Shown: in pieces, positions 27,230 through 35,322 of the stretch
Layout of the letters: each line of letters starts with the position of its first letter
Numbering within the stretch: position 1 is the first letter of the stretch
Source: Pseudomonas sp. M30-35
GTDB taxonomy: Bacteria; Pseudomonadota; Gammaproteobacteria; Pseudomonadales; Pseudomonadaceae
Assembly: GCF_002163625.1 (NCBI RefSeq)
Contig: NZ_CP020892.1
Coordinates: 3,906,001-3,970,000 of the forward strand
Length of the DNA stretch: 64,000 bases
Direction of reading: 5' to 3'
Position numbers and translations under genes: made by a program
The notes under the pieces: model-generated
Databases searched by the model: none
Seen by the model: the letters and a program-made list of their open reading frames with translations, nothing else
Told to the model about the DNA's origin: nothing

Positions 27230-27246
27230 GGATCAAGACGGTATCT

Positions 27247-27603
27247 ACAAGACAAACATCGCTTCGTAGGGTGCGACAACGCGAAGCTTGTCCACCACAA
27301 GCCGCACTGCAACCCTATTTCGCACCATAAGCGGCGGACAGAAAGACGCTGTCCTCACTACAGGACAAACATCGCTTCGTAGGGTGCGACAACGCGAAGC
27401 TTGTCCACCACAAGCCGCACTGCAACCCTATTTCGCACCATAAGCGGCGGACAGAAAGGCGCTGTCCTCCCTACAGGATAAACATCGCTTTGTAGGGTGT
27501 GACAACGCGAAGCTTGTCCACCACGGAGACCACACTCCCCAAGGCCCACACAGCAAAACGCCCAGCAGTTGGCTGGGCGTCCCTTTGAATAAACGCTAAA
27601 GAA
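27247..27603. other. Repeat array remainder and DUF1631 terminator region
   Basis: Contains hairpin 2 of the interrupted unit, two full 113-bp units and then the terminator of the minus-strand DUF1631 gene. No coding sequence. Confidence 0.8.
27558..27580 (-). terminator. Terminator of the DUF1631 gene
   Basis: ACGCCCAGC pairs with GCTGGGCGT (9 bp, 5-base loop); on the minus strand the stem is followed by TTTT. It lies 23 bases after the stop. Confidence 0.8.
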
Positions 27604-29868
27604 TTAACCGTTCTTCAGGCGCCGCAAATTGCCGATTACCGACTCAAGCGCTCGGTCAAACAGCAACGCGTCATCAAGCAAACGAATAGCATTGCGGCGG
27701 AACTCGACGGCCAAGGCCATGCGCGTTTTCTCGAGGACCTTCATGCCCGTGCGGTTGACGAATATAAACTTGCCGCTTGGCTTGATGATCGCCGCTAACT
27801 TGCAGCGCAGCTTGTGCTCGTCATCCTCAAGGAACTCAACCCAACTTCCGACACGCAGCGCATCAACTTTAGGCAGCATTTCATCGTCTTCAGGCAATAC
27901 GACTTCAGCTTTAGTCGCTTCAGTTTCGCCAGGAGCCAGCAGCACGATTTCCTCAACCACCTCGATCATCGGCGCCACTTCTGGCTCGACAATCGGCGGC
28001 AACTCCAGCAGCGGTACTTCGGCCCCAGCATCAATCAATGGCTCAGCCATGATTCGTTTGAATCGCTGAAACGCGTGAACATGTAGCTTCTCAAGCTCGC
28101 TGAAAAATTCACTGGTGGCAAATGGATCGAAGGCAGCACTGCTCATGCCTTCGCGCAACGCCTTGAGCAATCCCGGCACCAACTCCAGTAAGCGCAAGCG
28201 CGCCTGCGGATCTTCGTGCGGCTCCACACTCCAGATCAAATCATCCATGGTCCCCAGCGCAGCGTTCCACTCTTCTGATTCAACGCCATGCTTGAGACAG
28301 GTCAGCGTCAGCACATTGCTCCAACCTTCCTGCAACAAACGCACAACGACTTCAGGCAGTTTTTTCCCCAGCAAACGCTGATTCAGAGCGTGCTCGACTT
28401 GCTTGCGCGCCAACTCAGAACGCGCGCTGCCCTCTTCTGCATCACGGGTACGTTGCTCAAGCAGCTCGCTGCGGCGGCGCTCATCAACGGTGAACGCCAT
28501 AAAGTCGCTAAGCAACTCGGCGAAAATCTGTGGGTCATCAACAAAATCATTGAGTAGACGCTGCACAATCTGCTCAATTTTCTGGAACAGAGTGTCGCGC
28601 TGAGCATCATCTTGCTCACCCCAGCCCAACGATGCGGCAGCGATCTCGTTAAGCAGGCGACGAGCCGGGTGACTGCCGCGGCTGAAGAAGGTCTTGTCAA
28701 GCACCGCGACCTTGAGCATTGGAATTTGCAGGCGCGCAATCAGCGCCTTCAACGAGTCCGGCAGGGTGCGGTCATCGAGGATAAATTCAAACAGCATCGA
28801 CACCAGATTGATGACGTCTTCGTCGACTTCTCCGACAACCCGCGTCTTGCCACTTTTGGCGCTCGCACGGCTGAGCAAAAGCTCGAGTTGATCGCGCACA
28901 ACAAATTCGGAATTCACCTGCGCAGGCGCACGCTGCTGCATATGTGACAACAGGCGCATCAAGTCATTACTGGTAATCGGCATGGCATCAGCAGGCACGT
29001 GGCGCTGAGCCACCGAACCGCCGCGCGCGTGGGATAACAGGTCCTGCAGCGCAGTGAAAACCTCTTGCACGTCCTGCTCGGCAAACTCGCCTGCAACCGA
29101 ATGCTGATGGCTCGTTTCACCAACAGCACCGCGAGCGGCGGCCTGGCCATGAGCCGAAGAGCGACGAGCCGGTGCCGACTTCAGCTCAGGCAAAACACCT
29201 GCCGCAATCAGCTGCTGATTGGCCTCGGCATAGAGTTGATCAAGATCGACCAGAACAAACTTCTCGAACAACTTGAGAATGATCAGCTTAACCCTGATTT
29301 CAACACCCAGACTGGCGCAGGCGCTCAAGAAATTCGCGCACAGCGAGGCAGGGCCCAACGGGTTGCTCTTGTCATCAAGCTTGCGGCTGACCAGTGCATT
29401 CAAGCGCGTAGTAAGGTGGTTCAATGCCTGACTATCACGGCTGAGCACTTTGGCGATCATTGCATCAGTGGCGACCGTTTCTTCAAGCTCGTCATTCTGC
29501 ACCAGCGACAAGCTATCGAACGAGACGCTATCAAGGGATGGCGCCTTGCCAATGGAGTATTGATTGAGGGTGGAGAAAGACTCGAAGATGGCTTGCAGAA
29601 ATTCGCGCTCAACGTTCTTTCGCTTCAAACGCAGATCACGCATGGCTTCAAAAAAAGCATTCTGCTCGCCATTGCTGGTTGCACGATCAGCCATTTCGAA
29701 CAGCGTGTCGTCAGCATTATCAAACAAGGCCTGCAGAGCTTGCTTAAGCTGCTGAGCAGCTTTGTCGCGCAACTGAATCAAGGCAGCAGGCAGCCTCGCC
29801 GCAGAAGCAGCGTTAGCCTGTTCCGCGGCCAAAGGATTAAGGTGAACCACCTTAGCGTCAGTTGTCAT
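27604..29868 (-). CDS. DUF1631 family protein (paralogue 1)
   Basis: 754-residue cytoplasmic protein starting MTTDAKVVHLNPLA; the start at 29868 has GGAGA upstream, while the longer frame to 29916 does not. The N-terminal part (about residues 20-240) is helical with NADDTLFEMADRA and LVQNDELEETVATDAMI, which recur in the second paralogue at 44933-47311 (VDDTLFECAEKA, LMQNEEYEESLQVTNMV). The middle is low-complexity; DVINLVSMLFEFILDDRTLP is a shared block. The C-terminus (about 645-745) looks like a small beta domain (GSWVEFLEDDEHKLRCKLAA). DUF1631 proteins are sometimes called thymidine phosphorylase without support. Function is unknown; a homologue lies beside nadC in P. aeruginosa. Confidence 0.82.
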   Translation of the reverse strand: MTTDAKVVHLNPLAAEQANAASAARLPAALIQLRDKAAQQLKQALQALFDNADDTLFEMADRATSNGEQNAFFEAMRDLRLKRKNVEREFLQAIFESFSTLNQYSIGKAPSLDSVSFDSLSLVQNDELEETVATDAMIAKVLSRDSQALNHLTTRLNALVSRKLDDKSNPLGPASLCANFLSACASLGVEIRVKLIILKLFEKFVLVDLDQLYAEANQQLIAAGVLPELKSAPARRSSAHGQAAARGAVGETSHQHSVAGEFAEQDVQEVFTALQDLLSHARGGSVAQRHVPADAMPITSNDLMRLLSHMQQRAPAQVNSEFVVRDQLELLLSRASAKSGKTRVVGEVDEDVINLVSMLFEFILDDRTLPDSLKALIARLQIPMLKVAVLDKTFFSRGSHPARRLLNEIAAASLGWGEQDDAQRDTLFQKIEQIVQRLLNDFVDDPQIFAELLSDFMAFTVDERRRSELLEQRTRDAEEGSARSELARKQVEHALNQRLLGKKLPEVVVRLLQEGWSNVLTLTCLKHGVESEEWNAALGTMDDLIWSVEPHEDPQARLRLLELVPGLLKALREGMSSAAFDPFATSEFFSELEKLHVHAFQRFKRIMAEPLIDAGAEVPLLELPPIVEPEVAPMIEVVEEIVLLAPGETEATKAEVVLPEDDEMLPKVDALRVGSWVEFLEDDEHKLRCKLAAIIKPSGKFIFVNRTGMKVLEKTRMALAVEFRRNAIRLLDDALLFDRALESVIGNLRRLKNG

Positions 29869-29981
29869 GTTCGCAAGTCTCCTGCAGATCGCCCTCCTTG
29901 GCTGCAATCTCTGCATGCAATCGATTGATCACCTACATCGAACGTCAATGTAATGGCGTCAATAATCTAATATATGAAGGC

Positions 29982-30009
29982 ATTATAGCCATCTAGCACA
30001 ACTTACCAA
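29982..30009 (-). promoter_or_regulatory. Sigma-70 promoter of the DUF1631 gene
   Basis: On the minus strand TTGGTA (30004-30009), a 16-base spacer and TATAAT (29982-29987), 114 bases before the start codon. Confidence 0.55.
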
Positions 30010-30276
30010 GCCTTCAACAGCATCAGGCATGACTCAGATCACACATGGCAGGCCTAACTGACGAGCGGTATATCGCATCGATCAGTTACGTTCTAAGAGC
30101 CTGAAATCATCAAATGATTCACTCTAAGGAGCCTCTGCCATACGAGAAACATAAGCTGATTTATCATTTCCTTGTCTAGCCAACCCCAACCAGCACCTGC
30201 TCCAAACCGGCGTTTATAGCTGCAGAACGATGAAGTCTGCCTTTATAATCACCGCTCACTGAAAATGGAGCGCACC
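29988..30276. other. DUF1631 / nadC divergent intergenic region
   Basis: No gene. A TATAAT at 30244-30249, 28 bases before the nadC start, is probably the nadC -10, with only a weak -35 (TGCAGA). Nothing else found. Confidence 0.45.
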
Positions 30277-31125
30277 ATGCCTAACCTGATACTCGCCGAC
30301 CTGAGCGCTGAAATTGAGGCCAACGTTCGCCGAGCACTAGCAGAAGACATGGGCAGCGGCGACATTACCGCCCAGCTTATTCCCGCCGAACGCTTGGCCC
30401 ATGCGACCGTCATCAGCCGCGATGCAGCGGTTATTTGCGGCACAGCCTGGGTTGATGCCGTTTTTCGTCAGGTTGATGATCGCGTGGCCGTGCATTGGCA
30501 AGTGGCCGACGGCGATCGCGTCGAACCCAATCAGGCGCTATTTCATCTGGAGGGCCCAGCTCGCGCCCTGCTCACCGGCGAACGCAGTGCGCTGAACTTC
30601 TTGCAAACCCTGTCTGCCGTGGCCACCCGCTGCCAGCACTACGCAGATATGGTGCAAGGTACCCAGATCAAAATTCTCGACACGCGCAAAACCTTGCCCG
30701 GCCTGCGCCTCGCCCAGAAGTACGCCGTCACCTGCGGCGGTTGCCACAACCACCGCATCGGCCTGTTCGACGCCTTCCTTATTAAGGAAAACCATATCGC
30801 CGCCTGCGGCAATATCGACGCCGCCGTAAAAGCCGCACACAAGATTGCCCCAGGCAAGCCGGTGGAAGTCGAAGTCGAAAGCTTAATTGAACTGCAAGAA
30901 GCGCTAGACGCCGGCGCCGACATCATCATGCTCGACGAACTGCCACTTGATGACATGCGCCAAGCCGTCGCCATCACCCAAGGCAAAGCCAAACTCGAAG
31001 CCTCAGGCGGCGTCAACGAATCCACACTAAGAGCCATCGCTGAAACGGGCGTGGACTATGTGTCGATCGGCACGCTGACTAAAGATGTGAAGGCGGTGGA
31101 TTTGTCGATGCGGCTGGGGTTGTGA
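30277..31125 (+). CDS. nadC: Quinolinate phosphoribosyltransferase NadC
   Basis: 282-residue enzyme of de novo NAD synthesis: quinolinate + PRPP to nicotinate mononucleotide + CO2 + PPi. The start at 30277 has GGAG 7 bases upstream and gives [30 protein letters not shown] (about residues 137-146) is the PRPP/quinolinate site, [13 protein letters not shown] and [11 protein letters not shown] follow, and [20 protein letters not shown] is the C-terminal phosphate-binding barrel strand. Stands alone, convergent with the pilin glycosylase gene. Confidence 0.96.
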   Translation: MPNLILADLSAEIEANVRRALAEDMGSGDITAQLIPAERLAHATVISRDAAVICGTAWVDAVFRQVDDRVAVHWQVADGDRVEPNQALFHLEGPARALLTGERSALNFLQTLSAVATRCQHYADMVQGTQIKILDTRKTLPGLRLAQKYAVTCGGCHNHRIGLFDAFLIKENHIAACGNIDAAVKAAHKIAPGKPVEVEVESLIELQEALDAGADIIMLDELPLDDMRQAVAITQGKAKLEASGGVNESTLRAIAETGVDYVSIGTLTKDVKAVDLSMRLGL

Positions 31126-31173
31126 AATGCCCCCTTAAAATAATGTGACCACTGACTAACCGCCCAATCAGCA

Positions 31174-32907
31174 CTACCTTGGCAAAGTTACGCCTTTCAT
31201 TTCAGGATCGGTCACAGCGGCTTCTTTCCACTCACGTATTGCTGTATCGCATACATGCTTAGCCTTAAGATCACAAAGTACTCTTAGTCCCCACGCGGCT
31301 TCGGGTGCGTTATTGTTCAAAGCGGCGGCCTTCGCATAACGATACAAACCAGCACTAACTGGATATCTTTCAACCGTATCGCGAAACCGCTTCAACGCAT
31401 CCAAAGACATCCCTTTTTTAGGCTCTGCTCTTAATCCGTTGAGTGCATCCTGTAACGATACTAAAAAAGTGACATGTGGTTCACTTGGAACCTTAGCCCC
31501 AGTTATTTTTGCGGCTACCATGCGGTGCGCCGTTAAATTTTTAACAATATTGCTATAGTCAACAAACATACATCCGATAATTACAGCAAAAAAAATACCA
31601 ACAAAAGCCACAAGAGTTTTTGGAACCGTTACAACCGCTCTCACCTGTCCTTTTGCAGAAGCGCAACCAATCATTAATGCCAGTGGCAGTGTGAAAAAAG
31701 CGTAGAGATGAGGGAGTTCAAGCATTGCGTGTATAAAAAAAACGCCAACAGCTATCCAAAGGAGTGCATGCTCTGTAGTTCTAACAGTACGAAGTTGCGT
31801 ATACCCCCAAATGAAAGCTGCAATGAGAATCCCACCACCAAGCAGCACGCCATTCCATAGAAGTACATCAAAGATAATATTATGCGAATGCCCCATTACT
31901 GAACCAAGCCCAGAGTATTCATCAGCTAATGCCACATGAAGCATGACAACCTGATTCCATCCGTAGCCAAGCACTGGATGCTCCCAAATACCACGAAGAG
32001 CCATTTCCCAGAATTTCGCGCGAACGCCTACTCCTGCAAAACTACGCCCCGCCTCCTCGAAAAAAAACTCTGCAAAAATCTGAGAAAACCCTAGAACCAA
32101 CAAATACCAAAGCACTAAAAATACAATAGGATAACGGAAGCCCTTGTAATTAAATTTTGAAAACAAAAGCAAAAAGGATATAGCTAAAATAAACACCTGC
32201 AAACAGCCAGTTCTCGACGCAGTAAGAGCAACACCCACTAAAATAAATGCAGCAACGAATGTAGCCACCACTCCACTTAAAATACGCTTATGCCAAAACC
32301 ACCAAACTGCAACCACTCCCCACATTAGAAATGTTGCCAGATTATTTGGCTGACCAAGTGCGGCTACTACCCGCCCCCCACCAACGCTCATCGTCGGCAC
32401 TAAAATCCCAAGACCCGTTAAGCCGAACCATTGATACAGTGCCAACCCTGTTGAGGCCACTGCAGCACAAATAAAACTCGCAAAAAGCACTCCAACCAAC
32501 TTATCAGAGTTTACAAGCTCCGACCTTTGCCCAAGCGAAACAAGGCAGGAAAATCCCAAAAGAAGAATAACGTATAAAACAGCATCCCCTTTAAATACCA
32601 ACACTCCAAAGACAGACTGAAAAATAGGAACTATAGAAATACACGCAACAACAAGAGCCAACCGATCAAAGGCCCATTTTTTTTTGCATACTAGCAGAGA
32701 CCAAAACAGCAATGGCAACAGCACAACTGCCATCGCCCATTCACTATAGAAGGTTGTCCACGGATCATTGTGCGTAGTAATCAACCATGGGCAAGCGAGC
32801 AAGACGATATATAGCACCCGCCATACACCTCTCCCACCTTCACACTGAACTGAAGAAGCAACAACTACGGACTCCACATCACTCCCCAAAACTTTATCCT
32901 TAATCAT
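31174..32907 (-). CDS. PglL-type O-oligosaccharyltransferase, probable pilin glycosylase
   Basis: 577-residue membrane protein with about 12 helices. The N-terminal segment PWLITTHNDPWTTFYSEWAM is the PglL_A signature; a Wzy/O-antigen-ligase core follows, with a periplasmic loop GYGWNQVVMLH and the catalytic-type histidine in VMGHSHNIIFDVLLWNG, and a soluble C-terminus. Such enzymes move a lipid-linked glycan onto pilin serines or threonines in the periplasm. Being directly downstream of pilA it most likely modifies PilA, the same position as tfpO/pilO in some P. aeruginosa strains. The start is uncertain: ATG 32907 and TTG 32928 both lack a ribosome site. The gene is visibly AT-richer than its neighbours, a sign of transfer. 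Confidence 0.83.
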   Translation of the reverse strand: MIKDKVLGSDVESVVVASSVQCEGGRGVWRVLYIVLLACPWLITTHNDPWTTFYSEWAMAVVLLPLLFWSLLVCKKKWAFDRLALVVACISIVPIFQSVFGVLVFKGDAVLYVILLLGFSCLVSLGQRSELVNSDKLVGVLFASFICAAVASTGLALYQWFGLTGLGILVPTMSVGGGRVVAALGQPNNLATFLMWGVVAVWWFWHKRILSGVVATFVAAFILVGVALTASRTGCLQVFILAISFLLLFSKFNYKGFRYPIVFLVLWYLLVLGFSQIFAEFFFEEAGRSFAGVGVRAKFWEMALRGIWEHPVLGYGWNQVVMLHVALADEYSGLGSVMGHSHNIIFDVLLWNGVLLGGGILIAAFIWGYTQLRTVRTTEHALLWIAVGVFFIHAMLELPHLYAFFTLPLALMIGCASAKGQVRAVVTVPKTLVAFVGIFFAVIIGCMFVDYSNIVKNLTAHRMVAAKITGAKVPSEPHVTFLVSLQDALNGLRAEPKKGMSLDALKRFRDTVERYPVSAGLYRYAKAAALNNNAPEAAWGLRVLCDLKAKHVCDTAIREWKEAAVTDPEMKGVTLPR

Positions 32908-32930
32908 TGCAAAACTATAAATATGCAAAT

Positions 32931-32967
32931 AAAAATGGGCGATCTAAGATCGCCCATTTTTTTACTA
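32931..32967 (-). terminator. Terminator between pilA and the glycosylase gene
   Basis: GGGCGATCT/AGATCGCCC stem (extended by AAAAATG and CATTTTTTT arms) just after the pilA stop. It ends 24 bases from the glycosylase start, so readthrough is needed for cotranscription. Confidence 0.9.
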
Positions 32968-32975
32968 CAACTAAA

Positions 32976-33395
32976 TTAGTTACGGCAGTCAGCAGGCACA
33001 AACTTAGTGTCAATACCGCTTACGGCACAATCCCATGTCAGCTGACCATTACCGGCATCTCGTGGAGTCAACGTCAGGCTACCAGTGGCATTTGGTACAG
33101 TCGAGGTAACGGTTACAACACCAGTCCCATCAGTGATAACCACGTTTGAAACGTAATCAGTCGCTCCTGGGAAAGAGTAGCCAGAGTTAGAAGCAGTTAA
33201 AGAAGCAAGCCCACCAAGTGACGAAGATGTTTCAGCAACTGCCAGCTTTGCAGGAGCACCCATCAAAATAACCTCACTCATTTTAGCGCGAGTGGTGTAG
33301 TCCTGATAAGCAGGCAGAGCGATTGCAGCCAGGATACCGATGATCGCAACTACGATCATCAGTTCGATTAACGTAAAACCTTTTTGAGCTTTCAT
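32976..33395 (-). CDS. pilA: Type IV major pilin PilA
   Basis: 139-residue prepilin. Leader MKAQKG is cut before F by PilD; mature N-terminus [20 protein letters not shown] has the Glu5 and the hydrophobic assembly helix. The C-terminal disulfide loop is [15 protein letters not shown] with a two-residue tail RN. GGAGAG precedes the start and a sigma-54 promoter lies about 47 bases upstream. It is shorter than most Pseudomonas pilins (about 145-160 residues). Divergent from pilB and followed by the glycosylase gene. Confidence 0.96.
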   Translation of the reverse strand: MKAQKGFTLIELMIVVAIIGILAAIALPAYQDYTTRAKMSEVILMGAPAKLAVAETSSSLGGLASLTASNSGYSFPGATDYVSNVVITDGTGVVTVTSTVPNATGSLTLTPRDAGNGQLTWDCAVSGIDTKFVPADCRN

Positions 33396-33441
33396 GTAAC
33401 TCTCCTAAAAATGAATAGGCCCAACGACCTAACCAAGCTAA

Positions 33442-33458
33442 TGCACTCACTGTGCCAA
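33442..33458 (-). promoter_or_regulatory. Sigma-54 promoter of pilA
   Basis: Minus strand reads TTGGCACAGTGAGTGCA: -24 GG and -12 GC are separated by the required 10 bases. The start of transcription would be near 33431, giving a leader of about 35 bases. PilR, encoded at 55453-56790, is the expected activator. Confidence 0.85.
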
Positions 33459-33520
33459 CTATGGAAACACCGCCATATCCAGCCGAAAGCAAGCTACGCA
33501 TCACAACCCCATCCAAATAA

Positions 33521-33576
33521 GTGACAGCATGTGACGTAATTTGTCAGCCGCTGAATGTCAGTTTGGTTCTGTCCTT
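33521..33576. promoter_or_regulatory. TGTC-rich probable PilR binding region
   Basis: Five TGTC or GACA motifs occur in 56 bases (GTGACAG, TGTGAC, TTGTCAG, ATGTCAG, CTGTCC), about 65-120 bases upstream of the pilA -24 element. PilR sites in P. aeruginosa have been described as C/GTGTC clusters; assignment here is by analogy. Confidence 0.5.
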
Positions 33577-33616
33577 CAACTAGGCTATAACGCAGGCATA
33601 GTTTATGGAGCCTGCA

Positions 33617-35320
33617 ATGAATGACGTCGTCTCTCTCACCGGCCTAGCCAAACAAATGGTCATCGCTGAACTGCTTGATGAGAAAGCAGCACAGCAAGCT
33701 CAACAGCAAGCTACACGCAATAAAATGTCGTTGGTCACCTACCTTGTACAAAACAAGCTGGTTAAAAGCCGGGCGCTGGCAGAGCTGGCCTCTGACCAAT
33801 TTGGCGTGTCATTTGTTGACCTTGGCTCGATTGACAAAGAAAGTCAGCCACGTGAGCTGATTAGCGAAAAACTGGTTCGCCAGCATCGCGTCATTCCGCT
33901 GTGGAAGCGGGGCAATAAGCTTTTTATCGGCGTATCCGACCCGACCAATCACCAAGCAGTCACTGATATCCAGTTCAGTACCGGCCTCAACACTGAAGCC
34001 ATCTTGGTTGAAGACGACAAGCTTGGCGACGCCATAGAGAAGTTCTTCGACTCTGGCACCAGCGGTATGGAAGACCTTGCCGATGTTGATCTGGATGGGC
34101 TGGATGTTGAAACGGTCGAAGACGAGCCACGCGGCGGCGATGGCGCCCAGGAAGCAGATGATGCGCCGGTGGTTCGCTTTGTTAACAAAATGCTTTTAGA
34201 TGCGATTAAGGGTGGATCTTCCGACCTGCATTTCGAGCCTTACGAAAAGACCTACCGCGTGCGCCTACGTACCGACGGTATTCTGCACGAAGTCGCGCGC
34301 CCGCCTGTTCAGCTTGCCCCTAGAATTTCCGCACGCCTGAAGGTCATGGCCTCGCTGGATATTTCCGAGCGCCGCAAACCGCAAGACGGACGCATAAAAA
34401 TGCGTATATCCAAGACCAAGTCCATCGACTTCCGCGTTAACACTCTTCCAACTTTGTGGGGCGAAAAGATTGTAATGCGTATTCTCGACCCAACCAGTGC
34501 ACAAATGGGCATTGACGCCCTCGGGTATGAGGAAGATCAGAAAGACCTGTATATGACCGCCCTTAAGCAGCCACAAGGGATGATTTTGGTTACCGGCCCT
34601 ACCGGCTCGGGCAAAACCGTGTCGCTGTACACCGGCCTTAATATCCTCAATACCCCGGATGTCAATATTTCCACGGCGGAAGATCCGGTCGAAATCAACC
34701 TTGAAGGCATCAACCAGGTAAACGTCAACCCCAAACAGGGCATGGACTTCACCCAGGCGCTGCGCGCCTTCCTGCGTCAAGACCCGGATATCATCATGGT
34801 TGGCGAGATCCGTGACCTGGATACCGCTTCTATCGCGGTAAAAGCCGCGCAAACCGGCCATATGGTGATGTCGACCCTGCACACCAACAGTGCTGCAGAA
34901 ACCTTGACTCGCCTGCGCAATATGGGCGTGCCGTCATTCAACATCGCCACCTCGGTCAACCTGATCATCGCACAGCGACTTGCGCGCAAGCTGTGCAGCA
35001 GTTGCAAGAAAGAAGTTGATGTGCCGCGCGAGACGCTTTTAGAAGAAGGTTTCCCAGAGGCAAAAATTGGCACATTCAAGATTTTCGGCCCCGTGGGATG
35101 TGAAAATTGCAAAGGCGGTTACAAAGGTCGTGTCGGAATATATGAAGTGGTTAAAAACACGCCTAACCTGCAACGGATTATCATGGAGGAAGGCAACTCC
35201 ATCGACATTTCCGCGCAGATGCGCAAAGACGGTTTCAATGATCTACGCACCTCGGCACTGGTGAAAGCGATGCAAGGCGTCACCAGCCTTGAGGAAGTCA
35301 ACCGCGTAACCAAGGATTAA
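33617..35320 (+). CDS. pilB: Type IV pilus assembly ATPase PilB
   Basis: 567-residue GspE-family motor that powers pilus extension. The ATG at 33617 follows GGAGCC and matches the family N-terminus MNDVVSLTGL; an in-frame ATG at 33605 is less likely. The N-terminal T2SSE-N domain (about residues 10-140) is followed by the ATPase core with Walker A GPTGSGKT (about 324-331), Asp box, Walker B DIIMVGEIRD and a zinc tetracysteine (CSSCKK and CENCKGG, about 455-500). First gene of pilB-pilC-pilD-coaE-yacG. Confidence 0.97.
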   Translation: MNDVVSLTGLAKQMVIAELLDEKAAQQAQQQATRNKMSLVTYLVQNKLVKSRALAELASDQFGVSFVDLGSIDKESQPRELISEKLVRQHRVIPLWKRGNKLFIGVSDPTNHQAVTDIQFSTGLNTEAILVEDDKLGDAIEKFFDSGTSGMEDLADVDLDGLDVETVEDEPRGGDGAQEADDAPVVRFVNKMLLDAIKGGSSDLHFEPYEKTYRVRLRTDGILHEVARPPVQLAPRISARLKVMASLDISERRKPQDGRIKMRISKTKSIDFRVNTLPTLWGEKIVMRILDPTSAQMGIDALGYEEDQKDLYMTALKQPQGMILVTGPTGSGKTVSLYTGLNILNTPDVNISTAEDPVEINLEGINQVNVNPKQGMDFTQALRAFLRQDPDIIMVGEIRDLDTASIAVKAAQTGHMVMSTLHTNSAAETLTRLRNMGVPSFNIATSVNLIIAQRLARKLCSSCKKEVDVPRETLLEEGFPEAKIGTFKIFGPVGCENCKGGYKGRVGIYEVVKNTPNLQRIIMEEGNSIDISAQMRKDGFNDLRTSALVKAMQGVTSLEEVNRVTKD

Positions 35321-35322
35321 CC

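Larger units (their letters stand above)
26029..27246 (+). mobile_element. IS110-family insertion sequence, copy A
   Basis: 1218-bp element starting TGTATCTCGACTACTGC and ending GATCAAGACGGTATCT. Boundaries come from comparing three copies in the window and from the repeat it interrupts. A CT dinucleotide stands at both junctions (26027-26028 outside, 27245-27246 inside), as expected for the IS110 core. There are no terminal inverted repeats. A 226-bp leader precedes the transposase and only 17 bp follow it, the IS110-group (not IS1111) layout. TTGATCCTC in the leader and GAGGATCAA near the right end form a 9-bp subterminal inverted repeat. Confidence 0.92.
25889..27524 (+). repeat. Array of four 113-bp REP-doublet units, split by IS copy A
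   Basis: Each unit holds hairpin 1 (GGCGGACAG-loop-CTGTCCGCC), then CCTAC, a 17-base spacer, then hairpin 2 (GTAGGGTGCGACAACGCG, AAGCTTGTCCACC) and about 45 bases of linker. Landmark GACAAAC occurs at 25920, 27251, 27364 and 27477. The last two steps are exactly 113; removing the 1218-bp IS makes the first step 113 as well. The IS therefore sits precisely in unit 2. On the opposite strand hairpin 1 also begins GTAGGG, so each unit is a head-to-head REP pair (REPIN-like). Confidence 0.9.

Noticed and set aside
26029..27246. IS1111-group element with bridge RNA at the right end
   Set aside because: Only 17 bases follow the transposase while 226 precede it, and there is no pair of subterminal repeats of the IS1111 kind at both tips; layout fits the IS110 group.
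25889..27524. CRISPR array
   Set aside because: Repeats are regular but the whole 113-bp unit is repeated, with no unique spacers of constant length, and no cas genes are near.
29065..29928. 287-residue plus-strand frame opposite the DUF1631 gene
   Set aside because: Antisense shadow without ribosome site or recognisable domain.
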